64,000 nt of DNA, taken from positions 2,621,001 to 2,685,000 of the forward strand of contig NZ_CP026118.1 in NCBI RefSeq assembly GCF_004101865.1, read 5' to 3'. Made by a program: the position numbers and the translations under genes. The notes under the pieces are model-generated. The model was not told where the DNA came from, did not search any database, and was given only the letters and a program-made list of their open reading frames with translations. Position 1 is the first letter of the stretch. Each line of letters starts with the position of its first letter. Below, piece after piece: positions 1 to 8,688 of this stretch. Source of the DNA: Halobacillus litoralis (lineage in GTDB: Bacteria; Bacillota; Bacilli; Bacillales; Halobacillaceae).

Positions 1-1089
1 ACAAAAGTACTGGATGAACTTGAAGATCGAGACAAGTTTTATGAAGCATTGAAAGATCTTGGAATACCTCATGTCGAAGGTACGACTTGTCATACGAAAA
101 TGGAAGCATGGTCCGCAGCGGAACAATACAATTTCCCTCTCCTTTTACGTCCTTCGTATGTCATTGGCGGACAAGGAATGGTCAAAGTGAATGATCAGCA
201 AGAATTGAAACATGCGTTGGATAAAGCGGAGAAACGTCATTATCCAATTGTGCTCGACTCTTTTATGCAAGGAATTGAAATGGAAGTCGACATCGTTGCA
301 GATGGAAAAGGGATTTATCTCCCGGAAGTGATCGAACATATCGAGCCGGCAGGTGTGCATTCAGGCGATAGTATGGCCATCTTTCCATCCACGCTGCCCC
401 TGGAGATTAAAGAAACGATTCGAGGATACAGTGAAATGATTATCCATCACTTCCATTACAAAGGCATCATGAACATTCAGTTCTTATGGGTCGATAACCG
501 AGTGTATGTACTCGAAGTTAATCCGCGGGCTAGTCGTACTGTACCGATTGTGAGCAAAGTTTCGAATGTAGCGATGATTGATTTAGCGATACGCTGCCTG
601 GTTAATGATCCAACATTGCATCTTTCGCAACTGCTTCCACCCTCGATAACGGAAGTTGCAGTTAAATATCCATTGTTTTCTTCATATGCGCTGGCTGAAC
701 TGGATCATAAGCTAGGGCCGAATATGAAATCGACAGGGGAAGGGATGTGCTTAGGGCGTACGGTAGAGGAAGCTTTGCGAAAAGTTTTCTTAGAAATGCC
801 AGATGTGCATCAAGAAAAAAATGTCTGCTTTATCGACCAGTCTGGTTATGAAACACTCTCTTCTACAAGTCTTCCTTTTAATGAATGGTTGAAGACGGAA
901 GAGGCTGCATTGTATGTCAATAATCAGGAATCGGAAAAAGACCAGACGCGTAGAATTCAGGCTTTGAAACACGGTATTACAGTCATGAGTGAAAATAAGA
1001 CGTTTGATGCTTACTTACAATCTCTTGCTTGTTTAAACACCCAACCAATCCCGCTTCCAGGGAGTATTCGTGAAGGAGTGCGTCCGTAA
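1..1089 (+). CDS. carB: Carbamoyl-phosphate synthase large subunit, C-terminal part (5' end outside window)
   Basis: The reading frame is open from base 1, so only about the last 362 residues are seen. It carries the second ATP-grasp half (VLEVNPRASRTVP, ligands for Mg-ATP) and ends with a shortened MGS-like allosteric domain. The enzyme makes carbamoyl phosphate from bicarbonate, glutamine-derived ammonia and two ATP in the cytoplasm. The stop codon overlaps the argF start (TAATG), so this is the arginine-specific paralogue of the kind found in Bacillus arg operons, not the pyrimidine one. The short regulatory tail fits an enzyme not controlled by UMP (inference). Very confident of the family and confident of the arginine role from context. 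Confidence 0.95.
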   Translation, partial: TKVLDELEDRDKFYEALKDLGIPHVEGTTCHTKMEAWSAAEQYNFPLLLRPSYVIGGQGMVKVNDQQELKHALDKAEKRHYPIVLDSFMQGIEMEVDIVADGKGIYLPEVIEHIEPAGVHSGDSMAIFPSTLPLEIKETIRGYSEMIIHHFHYKGIMNIQFLWVDNRVYVLEVNPRASRTVPIVSKVSNVAMIDLAIRCLVNDPTLHLSQLLPPSITEVAVKYPLFSSYALAELDHKLGPNMKSTGEGMCLGRTVEEALRKVFLEMPDVHQEKNVCFIDQSGYETLSSTSLPFNEWLKTEEAALYVNNQESEKDQTRRIQALKHGITVMSENKTFDAYLQSLACLNTQPIPLPGSIREGVRP

Positions 1090-2042
1090 TGAATCTAATA
1101 GAGCAAATACATTCAACAGGGAATTCTATGCAAGGGAAACATGTCCTTACATGGCTTGATTATACCCAATCTGAAATCTCCCGATTATTAGCGCAAGCAC
1201 AATATGTGAAAGAGAACCCCTATACGCAATCATTGAAAGGTAAGAACCTGGGGATGATCTTCGAGAAGTCTTCCACACGAACCCGGGTTTCTTTTGAAGT
1301 AGGAATGGTGCAGATGGGAGGGCATGCTCTTTATTTGAATTCCAGAGACATTCAGATCGGCCGTGGGGAGACGATTGCTGATACTGCTCAAGTCCTTTCA
1401 GGGTATGTGGATGCCCTTATGTTTCGTACCACTTCTCATGAAAAGCTGAAAGAACTTGCTGAACACGCCTCGGTTCCTGTTATCAATGGACTATGCGACA
1501 TTTATCACCCTTGCCAGGCGCTAGCGGATATTTTTACAATATTGGAATTGAAAGGGCGCCTGGAGGGGCTGAAAATTGTATATATTGGAGATGGAAACAA
1601 TGTAGCCCACTCCTTGATGATCCTTTCAGCAATGATGGGGATGGAAGTGGTCATCTCCACACCGGAAGGGTACGAACCCGATGGAGAAATTACGGGTAAA
1701 GCACAAGCAATAGCGAAGACTTATGGCGGTGCGGTTCTGCTGGAGGCTGATCCGAAAAAAGCCGTTGAGGGGGCCGATGTCATTTATACGGATGTATGGA
1801 CGAGTATGGGACAAGAATCCGAAACTTCTGTGCGCCTCAAGGCTTTCAATGGATATCAAGTGAATCAATCTCTCCTAAAAGCAGCTGAAGCTGATGCAGT
1901 TTTCTTACATTGTCTGCCAGCTCACCGAGGGGAAGAGGTCACAGCAGAAGTGATTGATGGCAAACAATCCGCTGTTTTCCAACAGGCAGAAAATCGTATG
2001 CACGTCCAAAAGGCGATTTTGCAGGCCACCATTGGATGGTGA
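1089..2042 (+). CDS. argF: Ornithine carbamoyltransferase
   Basis: It transfers the carbamoyl group to ornithine to make citrulline, the step after CarB in arginine synthesis. The 317-residue length is normal for the family. Carbamoyl-phosphate-binding STRTR is at residues 62-66, HPCQ at 140-143 and the ornithine-binding HCLPAHR loop at 274-280, all intact. The ATG shares one base with the carB stop, so translation is probably coupled. No gene follows closely in the same direction, so this is the end of the operon. No catabolic arginine-deiminase genes are adjacent, supporting the anabolic role. Confidence 0.97.
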   Translation: MNLIEQIHSTGNSMQGKHVLTWLDYTQSEISRLLAQAQYVKENPYTQSLKGKNLGMIFEKSSTRTRVSFEVGMVQMGGHALYLNSRDIQIGRGETIADTAQVLSGYVDALMFRTTSHEKLKELAEHASVPVINGLCDIYHPCQALADIFTILELKGRLEGLKIVYIGDGNNVAHSLMILSAMMGMEVVISTPEGYEPDGEITGKAQAIAKTYGGAVLLEADPKKAVEGADVIYTDVWTSMGQESETSVRLKAFNGYQVNQSLLKAAEADAVFLHCLPAHRGEEVTAEVIDGKQSAVFQQAENRMHVQKAILQATIGW

Positions 2043-2234
2043 TAAATTGAGAGCATATTTTAGGTGAATAAGACATTATGATATAGGAATGGATATCTCC
2101 ATAGCCAGGGTTATCCTAAAAAGATAGTCGAAAAGCTACGAATAACATCGAACGCTAAATTCTTGAAAGGGAAATATGATTGAATGTGGAAGTAGTTAGG
2201 GAGAGTGATCAAAATTTAAAGGAGTGGCCATGTA

Positions 2235-2720
2235 ATGAGTGAGCAAATGACAACGGCTGTGGAGCCGAAAGTCGTGAAGAAGTCCAACTTCAAGGTAGTC
2301 GGTGTCTATTGTACAACGATGATGGACGAACGAGATGTAAAAATCCCACGCTTGATGGAACAGTTTCATACAATGAAGTTGCCGAAAGTGAGGAATCGTA
2401 TACACGCACCTCACTCGATCGGAATGTTTGTCGATCCTCCGAATTGGAATGAAATGACTGATGCTTTTCATTGGATTGCTGGTGTAGAAGTGGATAGTTT
2501 TGAAAAAATCCCGCAAGATATGATTACGAAGACCGTTCCTGCTCACACTTATGCTGTACTCGAATATGATCCCTCCCAACATGATTTCAATCCTTATCCC
2601 TACCTGCACAAGTGGATTACGGAAAAGGGTTATGAACAGATTGAAGGTTTCGGCTTTGAGGAATACCATCCTTACACAGGGACTGAAACCCGTTATAAAC
2701 TTTACCTTCCCATTAAGTAA
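2235..2720 (+). CDS. GyrI-like effector-binding domain protein
   Basis: A 161-residue stand-alone protein resembling the GyrI-like / AraC effector-binding fold (SbmC/Cass2 family). Proteins of this fold bind small hydrophobic or cationic ligands and may act as drug sponges or hydrolases. There is no DNA-binding domain and no signal peptide, so it is cytoplasmic. An AAGGAG site lies upstream. An ATG-TAA start-stop pair at 2230-2235 sits between that site and the chosen ATG. It is transcribed alone and a terminator follows. The ligand cannot be predicted. Family moderately sure. Confidence 0.75.
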   Translation: MSEQMTTAVEPKVVKKSNFKVVGVYCTTMMDERDVKIPRLMEQFHTMKLPKVRNRIHAPHSIGMFVDPPNWNEMTDAFHWIAGVEVDSFEKIPQDMITKTVPAHTYAVLEYDPSQHDFNPYPYLHKWITEKGYEQIEGFGFEEYHPYTGTETRYKLYLPIK

Positions 2721-2786
2721 AAAGGATTACTTCAGAATATGGTTTCATTGCAGGCGAAATCTTTAGAAAGCAATATAGATACGGGA

Positions 2787-2825
2787 AAAGAGCAAGGAGG
2801 AATAGAGTTACCCTCCTTGCTCTTT
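2787..2825. terminator. Bidirectional intrinsic terminator
   Basis: An 11-bp perfect stem (2790-2800 with 2812-2822) and 10-nt loop. AAAA precedes it and TTT follows it, so it can stop both the GyrI-like gene and the convergent nhaC-like gene. Confidence 0.85.
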
Positions 2826-2942
2826 CGGTGTTTAGAATCTTATAAAATACCATCCTTGGACCCTCTGCGCCGCGCGCCTCCAACGTTCGTCCCGCCATTC
2901 GATATTTCGGAAACGCACGATGCGGGTTATGAATGCAAAACT

Positions 2943-4352
2943 TTATAAAAAGAAGGAAAGCCCAAAATAGATGATAGCTGCCACCCCAGCAGCAATCAAA
3001 GCGGGCTTCAGCTTGAATTTTGCATACTTGATCGGGTTTAGATTTAAGATTCCCGCTGTCGTATTCGTATCATCACTCAGTGGGGAGGCGAAAGCTCCAA
3101 AGGTTCCGCTGGCAAAAACGGCTCCAATCACCATCGGGAGTGAACTTCCTGCTACGGTAGCGATAGAAATACCCACAGGCATAAGGATACCCCAAGTCCC
3201 CCATGAAGATCCGATAAAGTAAGACAATCCGCAACCGATGACAAAAATAATGACAGCCACGAACCCAGCTGGAATCCAGCCGAATGAGGAAGAAATTGTA
3301 TCCGCGAACTCCAAGGCTTCAGATCCACTACTCAGCCCCCAAACCATCGCTAACAATAAGATGACACCCATCATTTCATTTCCACCGTCAATCAAGGTGT
3401 TCATCATTTTTCTCAATGGCTCTGATCGAAACTTCAAATAAATGACGAACAGAACAAGAGTCAATACGACGGCCAACACCATAGCATCTAATACATTCGC
3501 ATTAATCAAGGCACTAAACCCTGTTTGGCCATCTCTTACGCCGACCATATACATGAGCAGGAAAGTGAGTACGATGACGCTGATCAATGGAATAATCAGG
3601 TGCCAGGGTTGAGCGGGGAGGTTTTTCGTGACAGCTGGGTGACAGTCTTCCCATTGATCGTCGTCCTCCTTCTTTTCTTGGTCCATGTTTTCGGCATCTG
3701 TGGCCGGTTTTTTATTTTTATGGAAAAAGCTTAAATAAAATCCAACTGCGAGCATGGAAAAAGCAAAGAAATTGAAAGGGATGCTGCTGATATATAAGGA
3801 ATAAGCGTCCCCGTCCGCATTCGCCTGCTGAAGAGAAAGTTCAATGACAGAAGTCATGTAACCTACAAATGCTGTAGCTACAGGAATCAATACCACAAGA
3901 GGAGAGGCTGTCGTCTCAATGACAAAACCCAGCTCTTGTTTCGTCATGGGGATGTTTTTACGCATCGCTTTCATGACGGGGCCGATGGTCACAATTCGAA
4001 AACTGGGGGCACTGAATGTTCCTAAAGAGGACAACCACGTCAAAATGAATGCACCACGCTTGTGATCGATGCGTTCTGTCGCCTCTTTCACAAACCCCTT
4101 AATCCCACCTGACATTTTTACGATACCGATCAAAGCGGAGAAGGCATACAGGAACAGGATGATTTTCAAATTACTCTCATCAGTCAAGCCTTCAATTATG
4201 AATCCTAAAGCAGTCATCATTCCCCCGAGCCAATGAGGATCGATGATATATCCTGCTACCACTACCGCAAAAAGCAGGCTTGGAATCACTTGTTTGGTCC
4301 AAATGGCAGCAATGATGACGACTATGAAAGGAACTACAGAAATCCATCCCAT
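2943..4352 (-). CDS. Na+/H+ antiporter, NhaC family
   Basis: A 469-residue polytopic membrane protein with about 11-12 hydrophobic helices and a charged cytoplasmic loop rich in Asp and Glu around residues 215-240. The pattern matches NhaC-type antiporters, which exchange cytoplasmic Na+ for external H+, or related amino/organic acid exchangers of that superfamily. Conserved segments include APSFRIVTIGPVM and SSWGTWGILMPVG. The gene stands alone on the minus strand. Sodium extrusion would suit a halophile (inference). The substrate is not certain, because NhaC relatives include malate-lactate and tyrosine exchangers. Confidence 0.85.
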   Translation of the reverse strand: MGWISVVPFIVVIIAAIWTKQVIPSLLFAVVVAGYIIDPHWLGGMMTALGFIIEGLTDESNLKIILFLYAFSALIGIVKMSGGIKGFVKEATERIDHKRGAFILTWLSSLGTFSAPSFRIVTIGPVMKAMRKNIPMTKQELGFVIETTASPLVVLIPVATAFVGYMTSVIELSLQQANADGDAYSLYISSIPFNFFAFSMLAVGFYLSFFHKNKKPATDAENMDQEKKEDDDQWEDCHPAVTKNLPAQPWHLIIPLISVIVLTFLLMYMVGVRDGQTGFSALINANVLDAMVLAVVLTLVLFVIYLKFRSEPLRKMMNTLIDGGNEMMGVILLLAMVWGLSSGSEALEFADTISSSFGWIPAGFVAVIIFVIGCGLSYFIGSSWGTWGILMPVGISIATVAGSSLPMVIGAVFASGTFGAFASPLSDDTNTTAGILNLNPIKYAKFKLKPALIAAGVAAIIYFGLSFFL

Positions 4353-4489
4353 AAATATGTACCTCGCTTTATTTTTGCTGCTTTTAGCATGTGTGGATTT
4401 GGATAAGATATTCTTAGGCTGAGAAAAAGGGAGTTGTACCTGTCGTCACGAATATACATTTTAGAGCAGTGTATAGAGGAGAGGATCGC

Positions 4490-4930
4490 ATGTCTTTTTT
4501 GACTAAGACCGTCACGATTAAAAAGCCATTGGGAGAAGTTTTTGAAAAGGCGACTGATTTCACAAACAGTCCTGAGATAATGGACACGGTAACAGATGTC
4601 GAAATCTTGACCGAAGGACCAGTAAGAGAAGGTTACAAGTTCAAGGAAACACGTTTGATCAGAGGGAGAAAAGCTTCATCTGTCATTGAAGTGACCAAAT
4701 TTGAAGAGAATAAAAAGTATGCTGTCCGAAGTGCCCAGCATGGAATTGATCTGCGTTATCATTATTCGTTCATTGAAACGAGCGAAGGAACCCGGGTGGA
4801 TTTCAAGGGAGAGCTTTACACGGAAGGGTTGCGGAACAAACTGATGAAACCCCTGATTAAGAAAATCATTAAAAAAGAAGACCAGGACCACTTGGAGCAC
4901 ATGAAGAAGTTTATCGAAACTTCGGCTTAA
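4490..4930 (+). CDS. SRPBCC (START-like) family protein
   Basis: A 146-residue protein with the polyketide-cyclase/START-like pattern: an N-terminal strand 'TVTIKKPLGEVFEKATDF', a ligand-cavity beta sheet and a long C-terminal helix. Members bind hydrophobic ligands. The ATG at 4490 was chosen because GAGGAG lies at normal spacing; an upstream in-frame ATG at 4469 has none. It is monocistronic and followed by a hairpin at 4972. Ligand and role are unknown. Confidence 0.75.
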   Translation: MSFLTKTVTIKKPLGEVFEKATDFTNSPEIMDTVTDVEILTEGPVREGYKFKETRLIRGRKASSVIEVTKFEENKKYAVRSAQHGIDLRYHYSFIETSEGTRVDFKGELYTEGLRNKLMKPLIKKIIKKEDQDHLEHMKKFIETSA

Positions 4931-4933
4931 TGA

Positions 4934-4942
4934 TGGTATAAT
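4934..4942 (+). promoter_or_regulatory. Extended -10 promoter element
   Basis: TGG followed by a perfect TATAAT, just after the preceding stop codon, with no good -35. It would start a transcript near 4949 that runs through the hairpin at 4972 toward the helicase gene. Confidence 0.45.
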
Positions 4943-4971
4943 GAAAGATAAGCTATGGATCATGTATGAAA

Positions 4972-5013
4972 GGTCTCTCGTCCATCCAATATGGGAAGAG
5001 GCCTATTTTTTTT
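4972..5013 (+). terminator. Terminator or attenuator in the helicase leader
   Basis: A stem of 7 bp plus 3 bp with a small bulge, followed by a run of eight Ts. It ends the SRPBCC transcript and may also attenuate any transcript begun at 4949. Confidence 0.7.
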
Positions 5014-5059
5014 AGATAAAACAAGAGCAATTTTCAATTAAGAAAGGACCGATACAAAC

Positions 5060-6205
5060 ATGAATGACTTTGATCAACCATGGTTCTCTGACCTCATCCC
5101 TACCTCTAAACAAGCATGGGAGACCGCTGGTTTCGATACATTGACGAAAGTACAAGAGAAAGCCATCCCCTTTATATTAAATGGCGGGGACGTTCTGGCG
5201 GAAGCACCGACGGGGAGCGGAAAGACGCTTGCATATTTACTTCCTCTTCTTCAAACGGTGGACCCGAACCAAAAGCATACACAGGTTTTGATCATGGCCT
5301 CCTCTCATGAATTAGTCATGCAGATTCATCAAGAGGTGCTCACCTGGACAAAAGGAAGTGGAATAACAAGCACCACATTGATAGGTGGAGCTAATGTTAA
5401 ACGTCAGATCGACAAACTGAAGAAAAAGCCGAATATCATCATAGGCACACCCGGGCGCATCTATGAGTTGATAGAGAAAAAGAAATTGAAGTCACATGAA
5501 ATCAAAAGTGTGGTCATGGATGAAGCGGATCAGCTGCTTGTCCCGGAACATATCAATACCGTGGAAAGTGTGCTGAAAACAACTATGAAGGATACCCAGA
5601 TCCTTCTGTTTTCTGCAACCCTGCCAGACGAAGTCATTGAGGTTGCTCAGGATTTCATGGATGAAGAAGCGGAAGTCATCCGTGTAACCGAGGAGTTGAA
5701 AAAGCCTGATGTCACGCACACGTATATTGTATGTGAAGATCGGGATAAAATAGAGACGCTGCGTAAATTGGCCCGGATGGACGGGTTCGTAGGGCTTGGG
5801 TTTATGCAGGATATCGCGAAGTTGAATATTATGGCTGAAAAGTTGACTTATCAAAACCTGGATATCGGTTTGTTACACAGTGATGCAAAGAAAGAGCAGC
5901 GTGCAAAAGCGATCAAAGAGTTCAGGAAAGGCGAATACCCTCTGTTATTAGCGACAGACGTAGCTGCCAGGGGACTTGATATTAAGGAAATCAACTGCAT
6001 CGTCAATTTAGATGTACCGAAGGATATGACATCATATATCCACCGCGCCGGAAGAACAGGACGCATCGGTTCTGCGGAAGGTACGGTCGTTTCCCTGGTA
6101 AATCCAGTGGAAGAAAAAAGGTTGAAAAAGTTTGCGCGGGATTTAGAATTGACTTTACACCAGAAGAAGATGTCTAAAGGACGCTTGCAGGACACACATC
6201 GCTGA
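5060..6205 (+). CDS. yfmL: DEAD-box RNA helicase, YfmL type
   Basis: A 381-residue ATP-dependent RNA helicase with only the two RecA-like core domains and almost no tail, as in B. subtilis YfmL. The motifs are complete: Walker A APTGSGKT at 49-56, DEAD at 154-157, SAT at 185-187 and HRAGRTGR at 328-335. In B. subtilis YfmL acts in 50S ribosome assembly and is cold-relevant; that role here is inferred from similarity. It is probably monocistronic. The leader holds an extended -10 and a terminator-like hairpin. The CAP-domain gene begins 84 bp downstream. Confidence 0.9.
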   Translation: MNDFDQPWFSDLIPTSKQAWETAGFDTLTKVQEKAIPFILNGGDVLAEAPTGSGKTLAYLLPLLQTVDPNQKHTQVLIMASSHELVMQIHQEVLTWTKGSGITSTTLIGGANVKRQIDKLKKKPNIIIGTPGRIYELIEKKKLKSHEIKSVVMDEADQLLVPEHINTVESVLKTTMKDTQILLFSATLPDEVIEVAQDFMDEEAEVIRVTEELKKPDVTHTYIVCEDRDKIETLRKLARMDGFVGLGFMQDIAKLNIMAEKLTYQNLDIGLLHSDAKKEQRAKAIKEFRKGEYPLLLATDVAARGLDIKEINCIVNLDVPKDMTSYIHRAGRTGRIGSAEGTVVSLVNPVEEKRLKKFARDLELTLHQKKMSKGRLQDTHR

Positions 6206-6289
6206 GATGTCATTGCTTGCGTTTGGAAAGGGACCGTGGAATACTGGAGATAAGAAATAACATCCAGCCAGAATGAGGAGAGTACGAGT

Positions 6290-7024
6290 ATGATCAAAAA
6301 ATTTATTCTCTTTCTAGTGGCGTTGAGTGGCATCATCATCTTAGCGACACCAGTATCTGCCCAGGATTTATGGAAAGAAGGTCCTAAGGCTTCATACGAA
6401 AAAGTGACCCAGCACATCCAGGGGTGGGTGGATAATACAGATATACAAAAGGAATTCCAGAATTGGACAACAGATCTCGAATCCTTTTTCGAGTTTGTTG
6501 AACAGATTGAATGGAAGTATCCCGATGAACAAATAGAAGAAGAAAAAGAAGCACCAGAGCAAGAGTCAGAGGCTTCAAGCGAGACCCCAAGCGAGGCGCC
6601 GGCCTCTGAGGGTTCGCTGGGAGATTATCAACCTGGTGACTTCGAACGTGAAGTAGTTACCTTAGTCAACAAGGAAAGGGCGAAGCATGATTTGGAGCCG
6701 CTTCAAATTCATAATCGTCTGAGCGGACTGGCGAATGTGAAGTCTCAAGATATGGCAGACAACAGCTATTTCAGTCATACCTCCCCGACCTATGGTTCTC
6801 CGTTTGATATGATGGATGAATTCAATTTCCGCTACCGGACAGCAGGAGAAAATATCGCTGCAGGTCAACGCACTCCAGAACAAGTGGTTGAAGGTTGGAT
6901 GAATAGTGAGGGGCACCGTGCAAATATCCTTCATGAAGATTTCACTCATATCGGAGTGGGCTATATCGAAGGTGCTGGTCCTTACCATACTTATTGGACA
7001 CAACTGTTCATGAAACCGAGATAA
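6290..7024 (+). CDS. Secreted CAP/SCP-domain protein (YkwD-like)
   Basis: A 244-residue exported protein. Residues 1-25 are a signal peptide (two Lys, long hydrophobic core, PVSAQ cleavage site). A linker rich in Glu, Ser and Pro follows at about 83-110, then a CAP domain from about 115 to the end with the usual YFSHTSP, GENIAAG and EGHRANIL motifs holding the conserved His/Glu cavity. Bacterial CAP proteins are extracellular and of mostly unknown biochemistry; B. subtilis YkwD is the nearest known type. GAGGAG lies before the ATG. A strong terminator follows. Confidence 0.88.
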   Translation: MIKKFILFLVALSGIIILATPVSAQDLWKEGPKASYEKVTQHIQGWVDNTDIQKEFQNWTTDLESFFEFVEQIEWKYPDEQIEEEKEAPEQESEASSETPSEAPASEGSLGDYQPGDFEREVVTLVNKERAKHDLEPLQIHNRLSGLANVKSQDMADNSYFSHTSPTYGSPFDMMDEFNFRYRTAGENIAAGQRTPEQVVEGWMNSEGHRANILHEDFTHIGVGYIEGAGPYHTYWTQLFMKPR

Positions 7025-7050
7025 AAGCAGTCACTGAATAGACTACAGAA

Positions 7051-7085
7051 GAGCAGGGCACCCATTATAGGGTGCCCTGCTCTTT
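7051..7085 (+). terminator. Intrinsic terminator
   Basis: A 13-bp perfect stem (7051-7063 with 7070-7082) and 6-nt loop, followed by a T-rich tail. Confidence 0.88.
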
Positions 7086-7314
7086 GTCTTGCCTGAATGG
7101 GGGGGTAGTTTTTTAGATTAAGAAGCAATAGACAGGGGCGAGGTTTAGGTCGAAATAATATCGTCTTTCCAGCTCTTCGATTTAGTAATATGCTAGCAAG
7201 ACTATGACTTAAGTCTATTAATGAAGATCTTGCAGGAGATATTTCCTATAAAACGAAAAAGTTAAGAAAAATAAGAAAATTCACTGCTGAAAATGGAATT
7301 TATTGCTAGGATAA

Positions 7315-7323
7315 TGTTATAAT
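7315..7323 (+). promoter_or_regulatory. Extended -10 promoter of the diguanylate cyclase gene
   Basis: TGT followed by TATAAT, about 70 bp before the start codon. No clear -35 is visible. The rest of 7086-7314 is AT-rich and shows no gene. Confidence 0.5.
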
Positions 7324-7391
7324 TTTGAGGTTACATTCAATATTTTCTAGTGCTTTTATCTCACATAAATAAAAGAAAGAAGTGGCATTGC

Positions 7392-8663
7392 ATGGATGGC
7401 ATTCAAACCTTAATTAAGAGTCAATCTTTATTAGAAAACATGTTTGTGCACATGAATGATGGTATTGCACTCATTAAACAAAAGAATGAATCATTCACAT
7501 TCACCTATATGAATCCTAGTATGAGACAGAAATACGGGGAGCTCTTCGGGATGAATATTTCTGACCTCCATGAAAATACAAATCAGTTCTACTTGGTGAA
7601 AGCTTTGAAAAGGGCAGGCAGATTTCCTGGGCAGGTGTTGTGGAACTCTGAACGAGCACAATCCCCCTTTCAGGAAAACCACTACATACAATATATTGAA
7701 GATCGTACTTATTTACTTTTCATTAAAGATGAACCCATATCTGCTTTAGGCTTGCTGCAGCGAAAAGAGCAAGAGTTGAAGGAAAGCGAAAGTCGTTACC
7801 AATCATTAGTGGAGACATCCCCCGACTCTGTCTTTGTCCATGACGAGGAGGATAGAATCATTTATGTGAATAAAGCAGGAATCAAGCTGTTAGGGGCCAC
7901 AGAGAAGTCCGAGCTTCATGGTCAGGATATAAAGGCTTTTGTTAATGATGAGAGAGCTGATAAGGTGAGGGAAAGGCTAGCGACATTATTTTCAGGAGAA
8001 ATAGTTAAAGGACCGATAACACGGAAGTTGATCAAATTAGACGGCTCTGTCATCGATGTTGAGATGCACGGGGGACTGGTCAAGTACCACCAGGTCCAGG
8101 CTGTGCAGACGATCTGTCGCAACATATCTGAGCGTATAGCACAGCACAACGCGTTAGAGAAGCTGGCCTATTATGATCAATTGACGAAAGTCCCCAATAG
8201 GCGCTACTTTTTTGATAAGTTGAAAGATGAATTGGAGAGAGTAGAAAAGACGAATTCTTTCCTCGCTCTTCTTTTCATTGATATGGATAATTTCAAACAA
8301 ATCAATGATCGATATGGTCACCAAATTGGGGATGAGGTCCTTGTCATTTTTACAAAACGTGTGGAACAAGGGTTGAGAAACTCGGATTTTCTCTCAAGAT
8401 TGGGGGGCGATGAGTTTGTTATTTTATTATCGGGCCTTACTTCGTTGGCTCAACCACAGCAGGTCGCTGACAGGATGATGGAGCGAATTTCAGAACCTAT
8501 TCTTTTGCGAGGATATACAATCTCGATCAGTGTTTCGATGGGCATATCCATTTATCCAGAACACGGGACATCCCAGGGGGCCTTAATGAGCAAAGCAGAC
8601 CATGCCCTTTACGAAGCTAAAGAAAAAGGACGTAATCGTGTCTCTATTTATAAACAAGAGTGA
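7392..8663 (+). CDS. PAS-PAS-GGDEF diguanylate cyclase
   Basis: A 423-residue cytoplasmic sensor that should make cyclic di-GMP from two GTP. A degenerate PAS-like region covers about 1-115, a clear PAS about 135-251 and the GGDEF domain about 257-420. The active-site motif is an intact GGDEF at 338-342. An RxxD product-inhibition site (RNSD, 329-332) sits exactly five residues before it, so feedback inhibition by c-di-GMP is expected. There are no membrane helices. The ATG at 7392 has a GAAGTGG-type site; the upstream GTG at 7350 has none. The input signal is unknown. Confidence 0.9.
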   Translation: MDGIQTLIKSQSLLENMFVHMNDGIALIKQKNESFTFTYMNPSMRQKYGELFGMNISDLHENTNQFYLVKALKRAGRFPGQVLWNSERAQSPFQENHYIQYIEDRTYLLFIKDEPISALGLLQRKEQELKESESRYQSLVETSPDSVFVHDEEDRIIYVNKAGIKLLGATEKSELHGQDIKAFVNDERADKVRERLATLFSGEIVKGPITRKLIKLDGSVIDVEMHGGLVKYHQVQAVQTICRNISERIAQHNALEKLAYYDQLTKVPNRRYFFDKLKDELERVEKTNSFLALLFIDMDNFKQINDRYGHQIGDEVLVIFTKRVEQGLRNSDFLSRLGGDEFVILLSGLTSLAQPQQVADRMMERISEPILLRGYTISISVSMGISIYPEHGTSQGALMSKADHALYEAKEKGRNRVSIYKQE

Positions 8664-8688
8664 CTGATGGGGAAGGAGATGTAGCGTT

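Noticed and set aside
2196..2669. 157-codon minus-strand frame
   Set aside because: It is antisense to the GyrI-like gene, which has the better composition and a ribosome-binding site.
2850..2942. GC-rich stretch before the nhaC-like gene's end
   Set aside because: Local composition differs, but I find no frame, hairpin or repeat that explains it.
5851..6417. 188-codon minus-strand frame
   Set aside because: It spans the helicase end and the CAP gene start in antisense, with no family resemblance or ribosome-binding site.
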